Source: Ciona intestinalis
Lineage: Eukaryota; Chordata; Ascidiacea; Phlebobranchia; Cionidae
Direction of reading: 5' to 3'
Assembly (NCBI RefSeq): GCF_000224145.3
Contig: NC_020169.2
Span: 2,158,662 to 2,222,661 of the forward strand
Length of the DNA: 64,000 nt
The translations under genes were made by a program, and so were the position numbers. The notes below the pieces were generated by a model. That model was not told the origin of the DNA, did not search any database, and saw only the letters and a list, made by a program, of their open reading frames with translations. Positions 1-36,200 of this stretch are shown in pieces. Position 1 is the first letter of the stretch; each line of letters opens with the position of its first letter.

Positions 1-182
1 TGCTCAAGGTAAAAATTCATTTTGGTTATTTAAAAAAAAACCTGAAAAATATGTTTAGCGAACATATATTCGACTTGAAAAAATATATTCCATATTGAAT
101 ATCTTTGAAAGTAAAAACTTGAAATATATTTATTTAGAGTAAAAAAGAATATATTTGCTTCATTTTTATATATAACAAATGA

Positions 183-388
183 TAGAATGTAACTTATTTA
201 TTGTCGCATAGCAGGGTAACGACACTTGTTATAACTTAAGTGTTTTTTTACCCCCCTCGTGCCCATTTATAAGTTACCACATGTGTGACTTTGTGAGTGA
301 TTTTTTTTTTTCTATTTTATATATGACTAACAATTTAGACTAACCATTAAAGACCTCTGGGTTGGAGAAACTGCTGTTAAAAGTCATG
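183..388 (-). mobile_element. tRNA-derived SINE, partial
   Basis: The reverse-oriented 3' part is recognisable from AATGTAACTTA, the CCTCGTGCCCA block and GACCTCTGGGTTGGAG. The tRNA-like head is missing. HUWE1 intron. Confidence 0.6.
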
Positions 389-507
389 TCTAAACACAAA
401 CAAAGCAAAAAACTGCTTTTATAATTTTAAAGTGTTGTTTTCTTTTTTTCAGCTTGTTTAAATGTTTTTAACTGTATTAAATATTTTAGCATGTTATGTA
501 CTTTCAG

Positions 508-14762
<14,255 letters not shown>

Positions 14763-14928
14763 GCATCCAAAGAGTTCCTGCGTTCCCATGTCAAACTAGC
14801 TTCTGGTGCTAATTGTACAGATGTCACAGTTTATGTTATTACTTTGCAAACAATTTCGATATTTGTTTATTTGTTGCGCTGCTTTCCTAAAACCAAACTG
14901 GTCGGCTCCGTCACTTTCGCATCTGTGA

Positions 14929-14934
14929 AATAAA
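14929..14934 (+). terminator. Poly(A) signal AATAAA of HUWE1
   Basis: This canonical hexamer lies 167 bp after the HUWE1 stop codon and is the first one downstream. Confidence 0.65.
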
Positions 14935-15200
14935 CTTAAGAACACAAGATCCGAAACCCTTGGATGAGAAATGGTTCTGCCGTTTTAATTTACAACTGCA
15001 GCAAAAAATCATAGAAATCTGCCAGTTTTCATTTTGAACAGTCTTAAGCATTGCCTTTCAGGATTTCAATCTCACAAAAAAATATGGAAGAGTTTTTTCG
15101 AACGGTCTAAACTCTACCTTTTTCGATTTCATTCTTATCAAAAATATGGAAAAGTTGATTTATTTGCCAAAAACTAGTGTAAGCAAAAGGGATTGACTTG

Positions 15201-15206
15201 TTTATT
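15201..15206 (-). terminator. Candidate poly(A) signal of TMEM145
   Basis: TTTATT on the plus strand reads AATAAA on the minus strand, about 220 bp after the TMEM145 stop codon. Confidence 0.45.
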
Positions 15207-15425
15207 CGGTGCCTTTTAAAAAGGTGGAAGAGGCACAACTGCGAACAAGGTCTCAGGTAAATTATTCAGGCTAAATCTACACAGTATTACATGAGTATTA
15301 CACAATGCAAGTATATGGAACTATATGTGGCAGTTAAACATTAGGGTGCAAAATATACAGAAATGGCACAGTATGATTCAAACTATATGATTGATTTAGA
15401 TTTCAGCTAAATTTATGAAAAAATG

Positions 15426-23060
<7,635 letters not shown>

Positions 23061-23086
23061 CTCTGTTTAATCCTCCTCCATAATAA

Positions 23087-23088
23087 CT
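23087..23088 (-). promoter_or_regulatory. Strong 3' splice acceptor 26 nt upstream of the TMEM145 ATG
   Basis: On the minus strand a run of T and C ends in TTTAG, with the cut after 23087. Only 26 nt remain before the start codon, and no donor-bearing 5' exon is apparent between here and the TIMM29 stop. It could serve a distal 5' UTR exon or spliced-leader trans-splicing; the sequence alone cannot decide. Confidence 0.55.
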
Positions 23089-23288
23089 AAACAAAAAGAA
23101 AAAAATCAATGAAGTTGTATTCCCAGAAATTCAAAATATGCATGTGTGTTAAATTTTTAAGTTTAATTTTTAATGAAATATTTTGCGAAATCAAGAATTG
23201 TGTTTAGTTGCTTAGCAGCAATGTGTTTAGTTGCTTAAAAAACAAAAATAGCAATAACAACATAACATTACAACACAGGCACAATAAA

Positions 23289-23294
23289 TTTATT
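23289..23294 (-). terminator. timm29: Poly(A) signal overlapping the TIMM29 stop codon
   Basis: On the minus strand the gene ends TGAATAAA. The last base of the TGA stop is the first base of AATAAA, so the 3' UTR can be only some tens of bases long. Confidence 0.6.
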
Positions 23295-23965
23295 CATACT
23301 TTATCGTCAGCAGGTGTTGCTACATAAAGCTGGGTTTTCAATGGTTGGGCAATTAAATTATTAAAGTATGTGTAACCGAAAAAAGTCCGTATTTGATCCC
23401 AAAGCTCTTCATAATAATGATTGAATTCTTTGGAATGCTCCTCGAAATTGACGTCAAAATCTGTCATGACCCATCGTAGCTTCCACCATTTACCCATGCA
23501 ACCAATATCTAGTACTCTACTTGGCAGTTCAGTCCATGTAGGGTTTGTGTATTTACACTGGGAAAGATAGGTTCGTTCATCCCTGTCGTAATCTGAGAAA
23601 TAAATCACAGAGAAAACACCAAAGTGGCGGTATCTTAACATTCCCTTTGTCGTGTATTGCATTATTTTTTGAACATGGTTATCTGGGACTGGATTACGAA
23701 TGGCGTCTCCAACTAAAAGAAGATCATTCGAAGCTTCAACTAGAGAAGCATGGAAGTTCTGCTCTTCTGGTACAGTTTTATATAAATATATTGCGCCACA
23801 AAATGCTGCAGTGTTTAAAAGAGACCTGGCAGGCCGACTTTTAATATTTTCCGCAGTGTCTGATGCCGCTGCTTTGTAATCGTCAACTGTCCTTTTAATG
23901 GAATCCTTCAGCGACTGGTTAAGCTTTGAAAATCGTGCTTTTACCGCAGCTAATATCTTGGACAT
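23294..23965 (-). CDS. timm29: TIMM29 (C19orf52), subunit of the mitochondrial TIM22 carrier translocase, 223 aa, intronless
   Basis: TIMM29 is an inner-membrane protein that stabilises the TIM22 complex inserting carrier proteins. The single open frame matches the family along its length: an N-terminal amphipathic/basic region, SRPARSLLNTAAFCGAIYLY (membrane segment, about residues 42-62), ASNDLLLVGDAIRN, GMLRYRHFGVFSVIYFSDYD, then the diagnostic CKYTNPTWTELPSRVLDIG and GKWWKLRWVMTDFDVNF. Human TIMM29 is 260 residues; the C-terminus here is shorter. The first ATG of the frame gives the full domain. It lies 648 bp from the ETHE1 start, in divergent orientation, and TMEM145 follows 233 bp downstream on the same strand. 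Confidence 0.88.
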   Translation of the reverse strand: MSKILAAVKARFSKLNQSLKDSIKRTVDDYKAAASDTAENIKSRPARSLLNTAAFCGAIYLYKTVPEEQNFHASLVEASNDLLLVGDAIRNPVPDNHVQKIMQYTTKGMLRYRHFGVFSVIYFSDYDRDERTYLSQCKYTNPTWTELPSRVLDIGCMGKWWKLRWVMTDFDVNFEEHSKEFNHYYEELWDQIRTFFGYTYFNNLIAQPLKTQLYVATPADDKV

Positions 23966-24612
23966 ATTTTCGGGTTTTCTTTAAACAGTTCTGTTTGCAA
24001 TTTACAGTGTTTTTACACGAGTCAAACTACCTTTCACGGTATTGGTGGTATTTCAACACAAATAGGAAATGTCTCACTTTTCGCTCTCCTCTTGACTCTT
24101 CCTTGCTTTAGCCAAAACACCATTTACGTTTGTGATGTCTTGTCCTGCCCCCTTGCGTAATTCGACGCCTGCTCCGGTTGTTCCCCTCCTTCGACCGCTC
24201 GACCAATCAGAAAACGGATCCGCGTCACGCATGAAAAGTGCGGAAATGCCTGCCGATTTTGATCACGTGGTCTTGTTTATATTTTAGGACAGGGTTTAAT
24301 AATTGACATAAAGTCAAACGAACTAGCTTCGCAAAAGCATTCCAGGATCGTACTGGGTAGACTACAACCGTGTAAAGATGGTTTCGCTGTAAGCTTGTAA
24401 CCGCACAGTTGCGACTGCCACCGTCATTCGTTCATTGCATACGTGACCTACAGCACATATAGATACACGCATACACCTACGAATTTTCACCAATCGAAAA
24501 CGTTGTTTTATAAAACGAACAGTTGTTGGTATTGCATCTAATATCAGGTTGCGCGCAGTTACAACGGATTTTTTTATTATAGTTTTCGTATATATTTTCA
24601 AAGTATTAAAAG
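23966..24612. promoter_or_regulatory. Divergent promoter region between TIMM29 and ETHE1
   Basis: This 647 bp spacer separates two head-to-head nuclear genes for mitochondrial proteins. It is more GC-rich than the surroundings between about 24100 and 24280. It contains CCAAT at 24203-24207 and a CACGTG E-box inside the palindrome GATCACGTGGTC (24261-24272). No coding frame or TATA box stands out. A shared promoter is an inference from geometry and motifs. Confidence 0.55.
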
Positions 24613-27485
24613 ATGAATCGAACTGTGCTACAAAGCAAGCTTCTACCCCAACTTAAACGATGGTGGAACCAAAACGGATCACTTGGGACAAAAGCTCTCC
24701 AGAATATGTAAGTTTCAAATATACAATGAATTAAATAAAAAATAACAGTTATACATATATATTTTAATTTGTATTTTTACAGCTCAGTGGCCAGGTTTGC
24801 TCACTCAAACGGCGGAAACAAGAAATTGATTTTTCGTCAGGTATTACTTTAGTTTAATGTCTACCACTTGTTATGTAGTCATTAATACATTTATGATGAT
24901 CATACTTACTCATGCAGACAGTTTTACCTGTAGCTGTTTTTAAGTTTCAAAAAATTCCAGTCTCTGTGATTTAAAAAAAGTATCTGTCATTTTGCATATG
25001 TTACCCCCATTCATTTTATTATACTGTGAAGATTGCGTAACTGTTCATTAATCATCACTTAGTAGGCCAATTAAAGGGTTTGTCGTCTAAGCACTTACAA
25101 ATCTTGTTTTTCAAATACGTTTCATACAGCTTTAACCATTGCAAAATCCCTGTTATTTAATCCCTGTTAATTACAAGTTTACCTAACTTATATTTTCAGA
25201 TGTTTCACAATGAAACTTACACATACACATACTTTGCTGGGTTGCCCTATCACANNNNNNNNNNNNNNNNNNNNNNNNNNNNNNNNNNNNNNNNNNNNNN
25301 NNNNNNNNNNNNNNNNNNNNNNNNNNNNNNNNNNNNNNNNNNNNNNNNNNNNNNNNNNNNNNNNNNNNNNNNNNNNNNNNNNNNNNNNNNNNNNNNNNNN
25401 NNNNNNNNNNNNNNNNNNNNNNNNNNNNNNNNNNNNNNNNNNNNNNNNNNNNNNNNNNNNNNNNNNNNNNNNNNNNNNNNNNNNNNNNNNNNNNNNNNNN
25501 NNNNNNNNNNTTTAACAGTAAACACCCACGTACATGCTGATCACGTAACCGGAACTGGTATGCTGAAGGAAAAAATTCCAAATATTAAATCGGTGATTTC
25601 TCGAACATCTGGTGCCAAAGCAGACATGTTTGTGGAACATGGAGACTCATTTATGTTTGGTGAACAGGTGAATGTTTAGGGGTAGATTAACTGTTAGTAT
25701 TAACATACATATTTATATAAATGAAATAAAATGTTGCGTATTTTTAGTGAAATTTGTTAAGTTTTAGGAAAATATGTTAAGAGTTAAACTTGACCTATAG
25801 GCTAGTGGTTTTTTAACCTTTTTAGCTTATGGACCAGTAAAATTTTAAAACATGTTTTGCGGGCCGGTGGACCCCTTTAAAAAATAAAATCAAACCAAAA
25901 TGTAATTACAACAAAAGTGAGCAACTTAAAAGCAATAAATGAAAACTTTGCTGTCGTCCTTTTGATACCAAGCATGGTTCTATTGAAGTTTCTTACATTT
26001 CGAAATTATGATATAAAGTTGTTATGTATTTGGCTGACCTATATGAAAATTGACGCGGCCCGGCAGCAGTCCACAGAACACCGGTTGAAAACCACTGCTA
26101 AGTGTTGAGGTAATGGGCAAACTCTGGCCTAAATCCTTTTGACATCGCCATTCAATCTCTATTCAATCTAACCCATATAGAATATAATAGAACCCCATTA
26201 TGCTTTAATAGGTTGTTGATTGTAGAGCCACCCCCGGCCACACCGCAGGTTGTATGACTTATGTACTACCAGAACATGCTATTGCCTTCACTGGAGATGC
26301 ATTGCTTATAAGGGCTTGTGGTAGAACTGACTTCCAGCAGGGTTAGTAATTGGTATATAAAATATGTTTCCTTAATCACAGATCTTCTGTGTTAAAAAAA
26401 CTGCAATGTATTTTAGCAAGTCCTGTGTAATATTTATATTATATATATATAAGATTTTTTCAGAGATAATGAGAATTTTTGGGAAATTTATAAGAAATTA
26501 GCATTTTAGGAAAAAAAGAATGTTCTCTGTTAGTATTAGTATATAAAACTATGACTTCGTTAACTAGTTCGGAATTTTTTACAGGAAATTCTGAAACACT
26601 GTATGATTCTGTACATAATCAGATATTCACGTTACCAGATCACTTCCAACTTTACCCTGGACATGATTACATGGGTAATGTTACTCATTACTACCTGTAC
26701 TGCAACTAGTATTGCTTTCATTGCTATTTGTTTTCAAATTTATTAATAATAGAGCCAGCTAAACAAGCAGAAATTCATAGACACTATTTTTAAACTGTTT
26801 ATTATGGCTGGTAATTTGGACAGCCCATTAGTGACCACTGGGTTGAAGCAATTGCCGTTAAGTGTCTTATCAAAGGACACACGCCCCCAATAGTAGCAGC
26901 GACAAGCCTTGAACCCTTTACCTCTGGGTTACAGACAGGCACGCTAACCAATTTGCCAAGGTGACTGTATTAGTATGTTAACTGTTACCTTAGTAGGATT
27001 TTAAAATAGTATATTATTTGTTTTTTCCACAGGTTTCTCAGTAACAACAGTGGCAGAGGAAAAAATTCTGAACCCTAGGTTAACTTTAAGTAAAGAAAAA
27101 TTTGTCAAATTTATGAAAGATCTTAATCTTGCATATCCAAAACTAATAGGTAATTATATACAGAGCTATAAATATACAGTTCAGGCTTATGTTGACTTTG
27201 CTACGAAAATAGCTGATGCCGTTCAGCTCCAAGTATCAGAAACCAAATATTTGCCCTGGCTCTTGTTGTTACATATTAAAAAAACTGTCAAATGGCATGT
27301 TATTAATGAAGTGTTATATGCTGCATTGCCTTAACCAATAGTAATTGTTGTAAATTATTTCCAAGCAAATTCTTCAGCATTGCATAAATTTATATTTTAT
27401 AGATGTTTCTGTTCCTGCAAATCTTAAATGTGGGGAAATAAGTCGACAGGCATTACTTGGAAGTGAACAAATTCTGAACAAATAA
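24613..27485 (+). CDS. ethe1: ETHE1, mitochondrial persulfide dioxygenase (metallo-beta-lactamase fold), with assembly gap
   Basis: ETHE1 oxidises glutathione persulfide to sulfite in the matrix, using mononuclear iron. Exons: 24613-24707, 24783-24840, 25200-25254 then gap, about 25511-25667, 26212-26341, 26585-26674, 27033-27149, 27403-27485. The N-terminus is basic and lacks acidic residues up to FRQMFHN, as expected of a transit peptide. Metal ligands are visible in NTHVHADH (first two His plus Asp-His), [27 protein letters not shown] and [22 protein letters not shown] and VPANLKCG match the C-terminus of human ETHE1. The N run at 25255-25510 removes about 35 residues between GLPYH and the HxHxDH motif, and may hide an intron boundary. 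Confidence 0.93.
25255..25510. other. Assembly gap of 256 N inside ETHE1
   Basis: The run of N interrupts ETHE1 just after residues matching the start of the beta-lactamase fold. The exon edges at both sides of the gap therefore cannot be fixed. Single ambiguous bases also occur at 711 and 721. Confidence 0.99.
25803..26100. mobile_element. hAT-like MITE with AGTGGTTTTTAACC-type termini
   Basis: The left end TAGTGGTTTTTTAACC mirrors the right end GGTTGAAAACCACTGCTA. Internal GGGCCGGTGGACCCC and GACGCGGCCCGGCAGC add GC-rich mirrored blocks. Typical of non-autonomous hAT elements. ETHE1 intron. Confidence 0.65.
26800..26962 (-). mobile_element. SINE, 5' half
   Basis: From GGCTGGTAATTTGGACAGCC to the tRNA-like head CACGCTAACCAATTTGCC. 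ETHE1 intron. Confidence 0.7.
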
Positions 27486-27878
27486 GATATGCAGCGGGGT
27501 TGTTGTTTTTTAAATTGTTTCATTTTTAACTTTCCTTAGTAACGCAATGCTTTGAAAGTGTACTTTAAATTTTCTCTCTCTGTTCTGTGTTTTTCATATT
27601 TAATTTTCCCAGCTTTGTAAATTGCTTGCCGCCTCAAATAACTGTAAGCATGCACTTTTAAAAAAATCATTGATACAGCGACTCTGTATGATAAATACAT
27701 GTATTTTATTCTTCAAATACCTATGTACAAAGTACGATACTATGTTACTGTATACCTTGCTTTTTGGATAAAAGGAGTAAAAAAATTAACTGCACATATC
27801 TACACATGCTACAATATGTTTTTTAAGCAAAATGAGATTTCTAAAGTGATGTAATTTACAAACTGACAAACCTACAAG
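27486..27878. other. Tail-to-tail 3' regions of ETHE1 and CTHRC1
   Basis: AT-rich sequence of 393 bp between two convergent stop codons. No canonical AATAAA was found on the plus strand, and no open frame or repeat is supported. Confidence 0.4.
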
Positions 27879-29857
<1,979 letters not shown>

Positions 29858-30285
29858 GCTCCCAATGCACTTTCAGGTAATGACTGCAAAAAAACAAATC
29901 TGTAGACTTTATGCAATTACACATGGTAAACAGGAAGTTATCTATCAATTGGCCAGGTGCAGGCTACAATGAATCAATATGAAACACTCTCATTGATTTT
30001 ATTAGTCACAACTACTCGAGTAGGAAAACATTTAATTATATCATGTGCAAAATTAAAAGGTAAACACAGCACCTGAAAAAGTGAGAACAAAGTGAAGAAT
30101 CGACAATTAAAAGTAAAACACTACAAAGTTGCATAAAAACCTCGGAAAAATAATGCATTCTATGTTTAATTAGATGTGCTACACTACGTCTGTTCCCTAA
30201 GATCAGAAATCTATTTGCATCATTGCAAAGAAAAAAAACAAAAAACACGTAAGCGAAAAACTTTTGAATCATACACTGCAGCTAG
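29858..30285 (-). promoter_or_regulatory. SARDH-CTHRC1 intergenic spacer with poly(A) signal and splice acceptor
   Basis: After the SARDH stop, an AATAAA on the minus strand occurs at 29998-30003. A TTTTTTTGCAG acceptor follows, with its AG at 29884-29885, leaving 26 nt to the CTHRC1 start codon. This order is what a trans-spliced downstream cistron would show, but an ordinary promoter with a 5' UTR exon is not excluded. No other frame is supported here. Confidence 0.45.
29998..30003 (-). terminator. sardh: Candidate poly(A) signal of SARDH
   Basis: TTTATT on the plus strand reads AATAAA on the minus strand, 283 nt after the SARDH stop and about 113 nt before the acceptor upstream of CTHRC1. 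Confidence 0.45.
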
Positions 30286-33200
30286 TTATGTAAATTTTCT
30301 CATTTTAAACATTTTGGACAAGTGTGGTAAATATGGGGTGGTAATGCTTGCTTTGGCCGGATACCTCTCTCCCATTATTTCAATTTGATAATCACCACTC
30401 TCAATAATCTTGTCGGTCACTGATGAAATCGTAACATATCTATGAAAAAAAATTATATTTGAATAAATGAATGAATGAATGAATGGAACTTATCTTATCC
30501 TCGTGGGGTAAAAATGACAGTTGGTAAATACACCAACTGCCAGCTTATGAGGTACCAAGTATGTTACTTTGTGGGTGATTTTTTTAGGGAGATTTTTTTT
30601 TTGTGTGGCTGATGATTTGAACAACCCATTATTGACCACTTGTTGAGTGTCTTGCCCAAGGACACAAAAGCCAATGATTGTAGTGGCAAACAGCTTTGAA
30701 CCCACTACCTCTGGGTTAGATGCAGGCGCGCTTACCAAATGTGCTACGGCACCGCTCATTTTATTATTTTTTTGCCATTAGTTTAAAAATAATTTACGGG
30801 TATGTTTATGCAACGACTTACCCATAACCTATGTTAGTTCCAAGGGAGTACCCATAATCAGAAGAGCGCAGGAAACCAACAATATCATTATTTCTCCAAA
30901 TAATTTCATGGCCGATAAGTGGAACATTGCTACAAAATAAAACGAGAATTTTTTACATTCAAAGAGTCTGTATCAATATGTGGTATTCAGATTTTCACAC
31001 AGTCAACTAATGTAGTATTCTAATACGCTTAGTATCATCACAGTCGATGAATACAGATTCTAATGGTTTATTATTATTTAACATACTTACTCGGTTACTG
31101 TATTTTTAGAAACCTAATCCATTGTCATAATTCAATACACGGGACGATCAGTGGTGCACATTAACAATTTACGAACACTTGATGGCGTTAGCATTAAACC
31201 AAAACACTACAACTAACCTGTCCACAGTAAAGTAAGCAAGAAGTTTTTGGTTAGGTAAGGATTTTAGACTCTCCAGTGCTTCCCCACCTAAGTACTTTGT
31301 ACTTGGTGAACAGAATTGGGTTAGGCGTGCTTCTATGGGGTTTATATTTGCATTTAATGAGTGAGGCCAGTGGTGGAATCCTGCGAAAAGGGTAAACTTT
31401 TAGTATGTGTTTGTAAAGAAACAGTAACAGAGTATGGTGGCGTAGGTTCACAGGCCAATTCAGCGTATTAAAATAAAAGACAGTGCAAATGAAAAAAACT
31501 GTATATCATACAATAATACATTCGACAGTAAACACTAATGAAGAATTAATTAAAACACCTGCTTCAGTGCTGAGTGATTCCATTGCTCTGAAACCTGCCA
31601 TGCAACCATTATGCTTATGCACCTTATCCATAACTTGTGCAAATATCTGGTTAACATGGTCACTTGAGCAGTGGATCTCAAACCCAAATTCTCCAACAAA
31701 TGACACCCTAACACAGAAATAAATTTTATTTTCAAGGCAAATGAAAGTTAAAGTTACATATGACACCTGATGCTTACCTGCCAAGCATTATCTCATTGTC
31801 ACCAACTTTAGTTGACTTCCACTGGGCATATTTTAACTTTTCCAGGGCAGTGTCTTTGGTCAATTCATACATCACATGCCCGCTACAAAAAAAAATTTTT
31901 GTAACAAATTTCTTAATGTGTACAATTTAACTCGTAAGCTGGCACGAGGTGTTAAACCTGTGTTATAACGACTGTCGTTTTCCGGCCACGCGAGGATAAA
32001 GTAAGTTACATTCATTCATTCATTCAATTTTCTACATAAAATGTTTAAATAGATATTGTAAAAAATAAACCTCATTGGTCCTTGCACACTGATGATAGAG
32101 ATGTCTTCCGTTCGGTCTTCTACAGTGCTATGTAACTTTTCATTTTGTATTAAATGTTGAATATGAGAATGGCAGTGTTGGGCAGCGGATGTAGGAGCAG
32201 TTATGTAATATTCAGTTTCTAAAAATCAATAAAATGCAAACAGTTTTAACATATTTGGTCGATATCAACATATTTGGTCAAATACAAATAGTTTCTCATT
32301 TTCTATATTAAAATAATCAGTACATGACATACAGTTAATGTAGTGAACCAAATACCTCCAGATTTGTTTGTAATCTTCGTAGCCAAAACATCACATTCTA
32401 CACCTGCATCTTTATTCAACATAAGAGAATATACAAAGCGATTGTTGGTGTTGGTTATATCCCTAGTAAGCAACCTTGTCACTGTTTGATTGGCATCCTT
32501 ACCACCAATGTATAACTTAGCCATATATGATAAGTCAAACACAGCCACTGAGTTTCTGCACTTCATGCATTCGTCACCAATCTTAACAAGATTAAATGAC
32601 AGTTAGGTTAATGAATACAACAATAACTATAAACTTTATAATTTAGTTTTTTTTTTTACAATTTCTGCTGGTTTTTGGTTTCTGATATAGCCTAAAAAAA
32701 GAGTACCTAAAGTAGAATTTTTAATAATAATAATAATAAATTTTATTTGTCTCTTTAATTATGGTAGCGAAGATTTAAAAAGATTTTAAACAAAAAGACA
32801 GGATATAGCGACAAAACAACAGTTGTTAATACACGCTTACAGCTAAAAACACATTTACATTTAATTGGAGGAAAATAAGCATAGTTGCTACGCCTATAAG
32901 AATATTTTAAGCAGTCTAACATTTTCTAACGGGTTATAAAATTAAGCTTCCTGCAAAAGTAAGTTGCATGGCAACCAAGTTTTATGTATTTTTGTAAAAT
33001 ATTATAAATGCCAATAGGAACTTACCAACTCATGACTTTTTTCCGGAAATTCAAAAGTACAATCTTTTAAAACTTCATCACAATAATAGTCACGATCATG
33101 AGGTTTATTGTCATAAGCACGATAGAAATCATATTCAAGCACATTGAGGTTAGATTGTGGGTGGCCGTCTTTGTCCTTGACAAAATACGCCGGACGCTCA

Positions 33201-36200
33201 AATCCAAACTTATTTCCAAACAAAGCACCAGCATCAGCATGCTCCTGTAGAATGAAATATCACTTTGTAAACCTAAAGCTAATTCGACTCCAAGTGATAG
33301 TGATGAATCCTCCCCCTACGTTATCTGCTATCCGCCAAATGTAACTACTAAAACCCATACCACCACCTCTAACTACCAACCTCTAACACTTTTCGCCAGC
33401 CTAACGTGTACCATACTGGAGTATTCTTCACTACTGCCCAAATCTTAAATTCAGGTGCAGTTTTACTACCTGATACAATCTTCCTTTACGTTGGTTTCTT
33501 CCACCAAGACTTTGATCATGGGGAAAATGAACGCTGTACCGCCTTGCAAATTTCTCGTGGCATTTTTCCAACAACCATTTGTTTGGGTTGGATAGATTTA
33601 TAGGATGCCTCCTGTGAATTAATGCGTATTAAATCCTAAAACAGACTGGTACAATTATGTCCAGTTTAACATAGTATAAAAAGGATAACTTTCTTCTAAC
33701 TCAAGGTTAGTGAAAATGAATAATGCGCTGCACTTTAATTAGTTATAACATGGACAGTAAGGGGATCAAACTAATATGACAACATTATTATATGATTCTG
33801 TAGCTAAAATATATTTATGACAACACAATAATACAACATATATGATGCTGAAACCTGATGTCACAGTTCACCAAATCAATTTCAGGTTTTCCATGAATGA
33901 CCCAGTGAGCGAGTTGTCTTCCTGCTCCTCCTCCCAACATCATTCCTCCGCTGTTAAATCCACTCCCATGGAAATATCCTCTCACTTGTGTAGATTCTCC
34001 CATGTTTGGTTGCCCATCAGGTGTAAAGGATTCTGAAAACATGTTTCCCATTACTTTTACTAAGCTTTTGCTGTCCAGCACTAAAGCACAGTCGTTAGCG
34101 CGCTCGCCTCAAAACTAAAGGGTACATGTTCAAGGCTTGACGCTGCCATCATATCAGTATGGTGTCCTTTGACCGGAAACTTAAAGGCAGTTTTCCAACC
34201 AGTTGGACCCGCATGGGTTGTCCAAATTGTCATGTAGAAAAAATATATTTAACCACGAAGATGCATATATAATTCATAAGTTGGCACAAGGTGTATGAAA
34301 CGCAACGCCTGTATTAAAAAGACTGGCCTTACCCCTCATGTAGGTATAAATAAGTTACTTCCTTCCATTTTCAAGTTATGTGAAAGGGGGTTTAAAATGC
34401 ATCATTGTGATACAACATACTATTACTGTATGTATCTTGACTAATCCAAATATATTCCATTCGCAGAAATTTTAGTAGAACTTATATAATCTAATACCCG
34501 GTCCACAAACAGTTGATCTAATTCCAGTTGTTTCCACTGCTGGTACTCTATTGATGGCTGCATTTGTGTGGATACTGAAGATGTCCCAATCCAAATCATA
34601 AAGACCAAAAGAAAAATCTTGAGGCAACTAAGAAAATTAACTTTTAGTATATTGCATTGTAAAACAAATATACAGTGCAACAAACATAGCCTTTTTCTAG
34701 TAACACATATAGTGGCAGCTTTTTTCTTACGTTTTCCACCAAAATTGGGTTGGTTTCATATCCCCCGAATTGCAATGCATTCCCCTGTGGCTTTATATAG
34801 ATTGAACCATGGTCTTTGACCATTGGAGTGTTAAGGATGCCTTCAATTGCTTCAGTTACGACGTAAGCATGCTTATACACCAGCTGTGGCACATTCTCAT
34901 TAATTGTCTGGAAATGAATAATACCAATTGTTAACATATTAAGCAATTTATAAAAATCAGTTTACAGTTGGTATTAAACCATTGCTATCTGTTGGCAGAA
35001 AGTTCGTAAGCGCAAGAAAATCAGTTGTTATTTGGCATGGAAAAAAGCACAGAGAGGTACTGTAACACACTCACATCCAAACAGCATTTAAGCTAATTCA
35101 TTACATTAAGTAACCTGTGCTATATAAGGTGCCCATGCTCCTGCACAGTTAACAATATTGTTTGTTTTGATTGTCCCAAGATTAGTCTCCACAGATTGCA
35201 CTCTTTTTAGGCCAAGGTAATCTTCTTTCGTAGTTATGCCTTTCACTGTGCAGTTTTCAATCATCTAAACAGAAACAGTTCAAAACTTTATTAAAAAAAC
35301 AGGGTGCCATTTATAATACATTGGCATATTAACAGTATAAGTGTAATATTATGATTTTGAAATTGCTGACAAAGCACGTTTTTTCGTATTGCTGAAAAAG
35401 CAAATACACGGTTTGTTGACTTTTTGAAAAGTAAACACCACAGTTTGTTAACACCTACATTGTTCAATATTAGTATTTACAATCCATTACCTCCAAGCCA
35501 TATTTTGCAGCAGCTTTTACATAAGACATGCAGTATGTAGCTGGGTCCATAGTACCACAAGCTGGCGAATATATAACACCATACAGATCACTGGTGTTTA
35601 ACAAAGGATGAATGTCATTAATCTCATTTGGTTGCAATTGAAGCATCTCCACACCCATTGTTTTGGCAAACTGAATTTAAAAAAAGGGTTTTAATATTTT
35701 TATTGTGAAAGTTATGCAGTTTTCACTAACTATTAGAAATATTATTCATTTATGAATAAATATTGAGTAATACCGCTGAGTTTTGTAGAAAATCTATAAA
35801 CTGATGTTTTGTTCTTGCTAAGTTTAATGTTCCTGTCTCCAACCAGCCTGCATCTTCACCTGTTTCTTCGGGCAATATCTTACTGATCAGATCCCTCGTC
35901 TGAAGTTGCATGATCGTTTCAGACTCACTGTGTCTGAAGCTCCACAATATACCTTCATATTAAACATCATGATAAACAAAACTCGATTAAGAAAGTTTTA
36001 CATCAAATAAAAACCTGCTGTGTGCCAAGTTGTTCCTGATGTGATTTGACTTTTTTCAAGCATGACAACTTTTCCAGCACCGAGTTTAGAAAGATGATAA
36101 GCTGTGCTGCATCCAACACTGCCAGCCCCTATGACAACTACATCTGCTTCAGTTGGTATTTTGTTCTTTATTGAATTTTCAGTTTTTTTCCGGTGTATGG

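Larger units (their letters stand above)
14763..15425. other. Convergent 3' ends of HUWE1 and TMEM145
   Basis: No coding sequence is visible here. The stretch holds the 3' UTR of HUWE1, with AATAAA at 14929-14934, and the 3' UTR of TMEM145 on the other strand, with TTTATT at 15201-15206 (AATAAA on the minus strand). The two poly(A) signals are about 270 bp apart, so the transcripts end tail to tail with little or no overlap. Confidence 0.6.
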
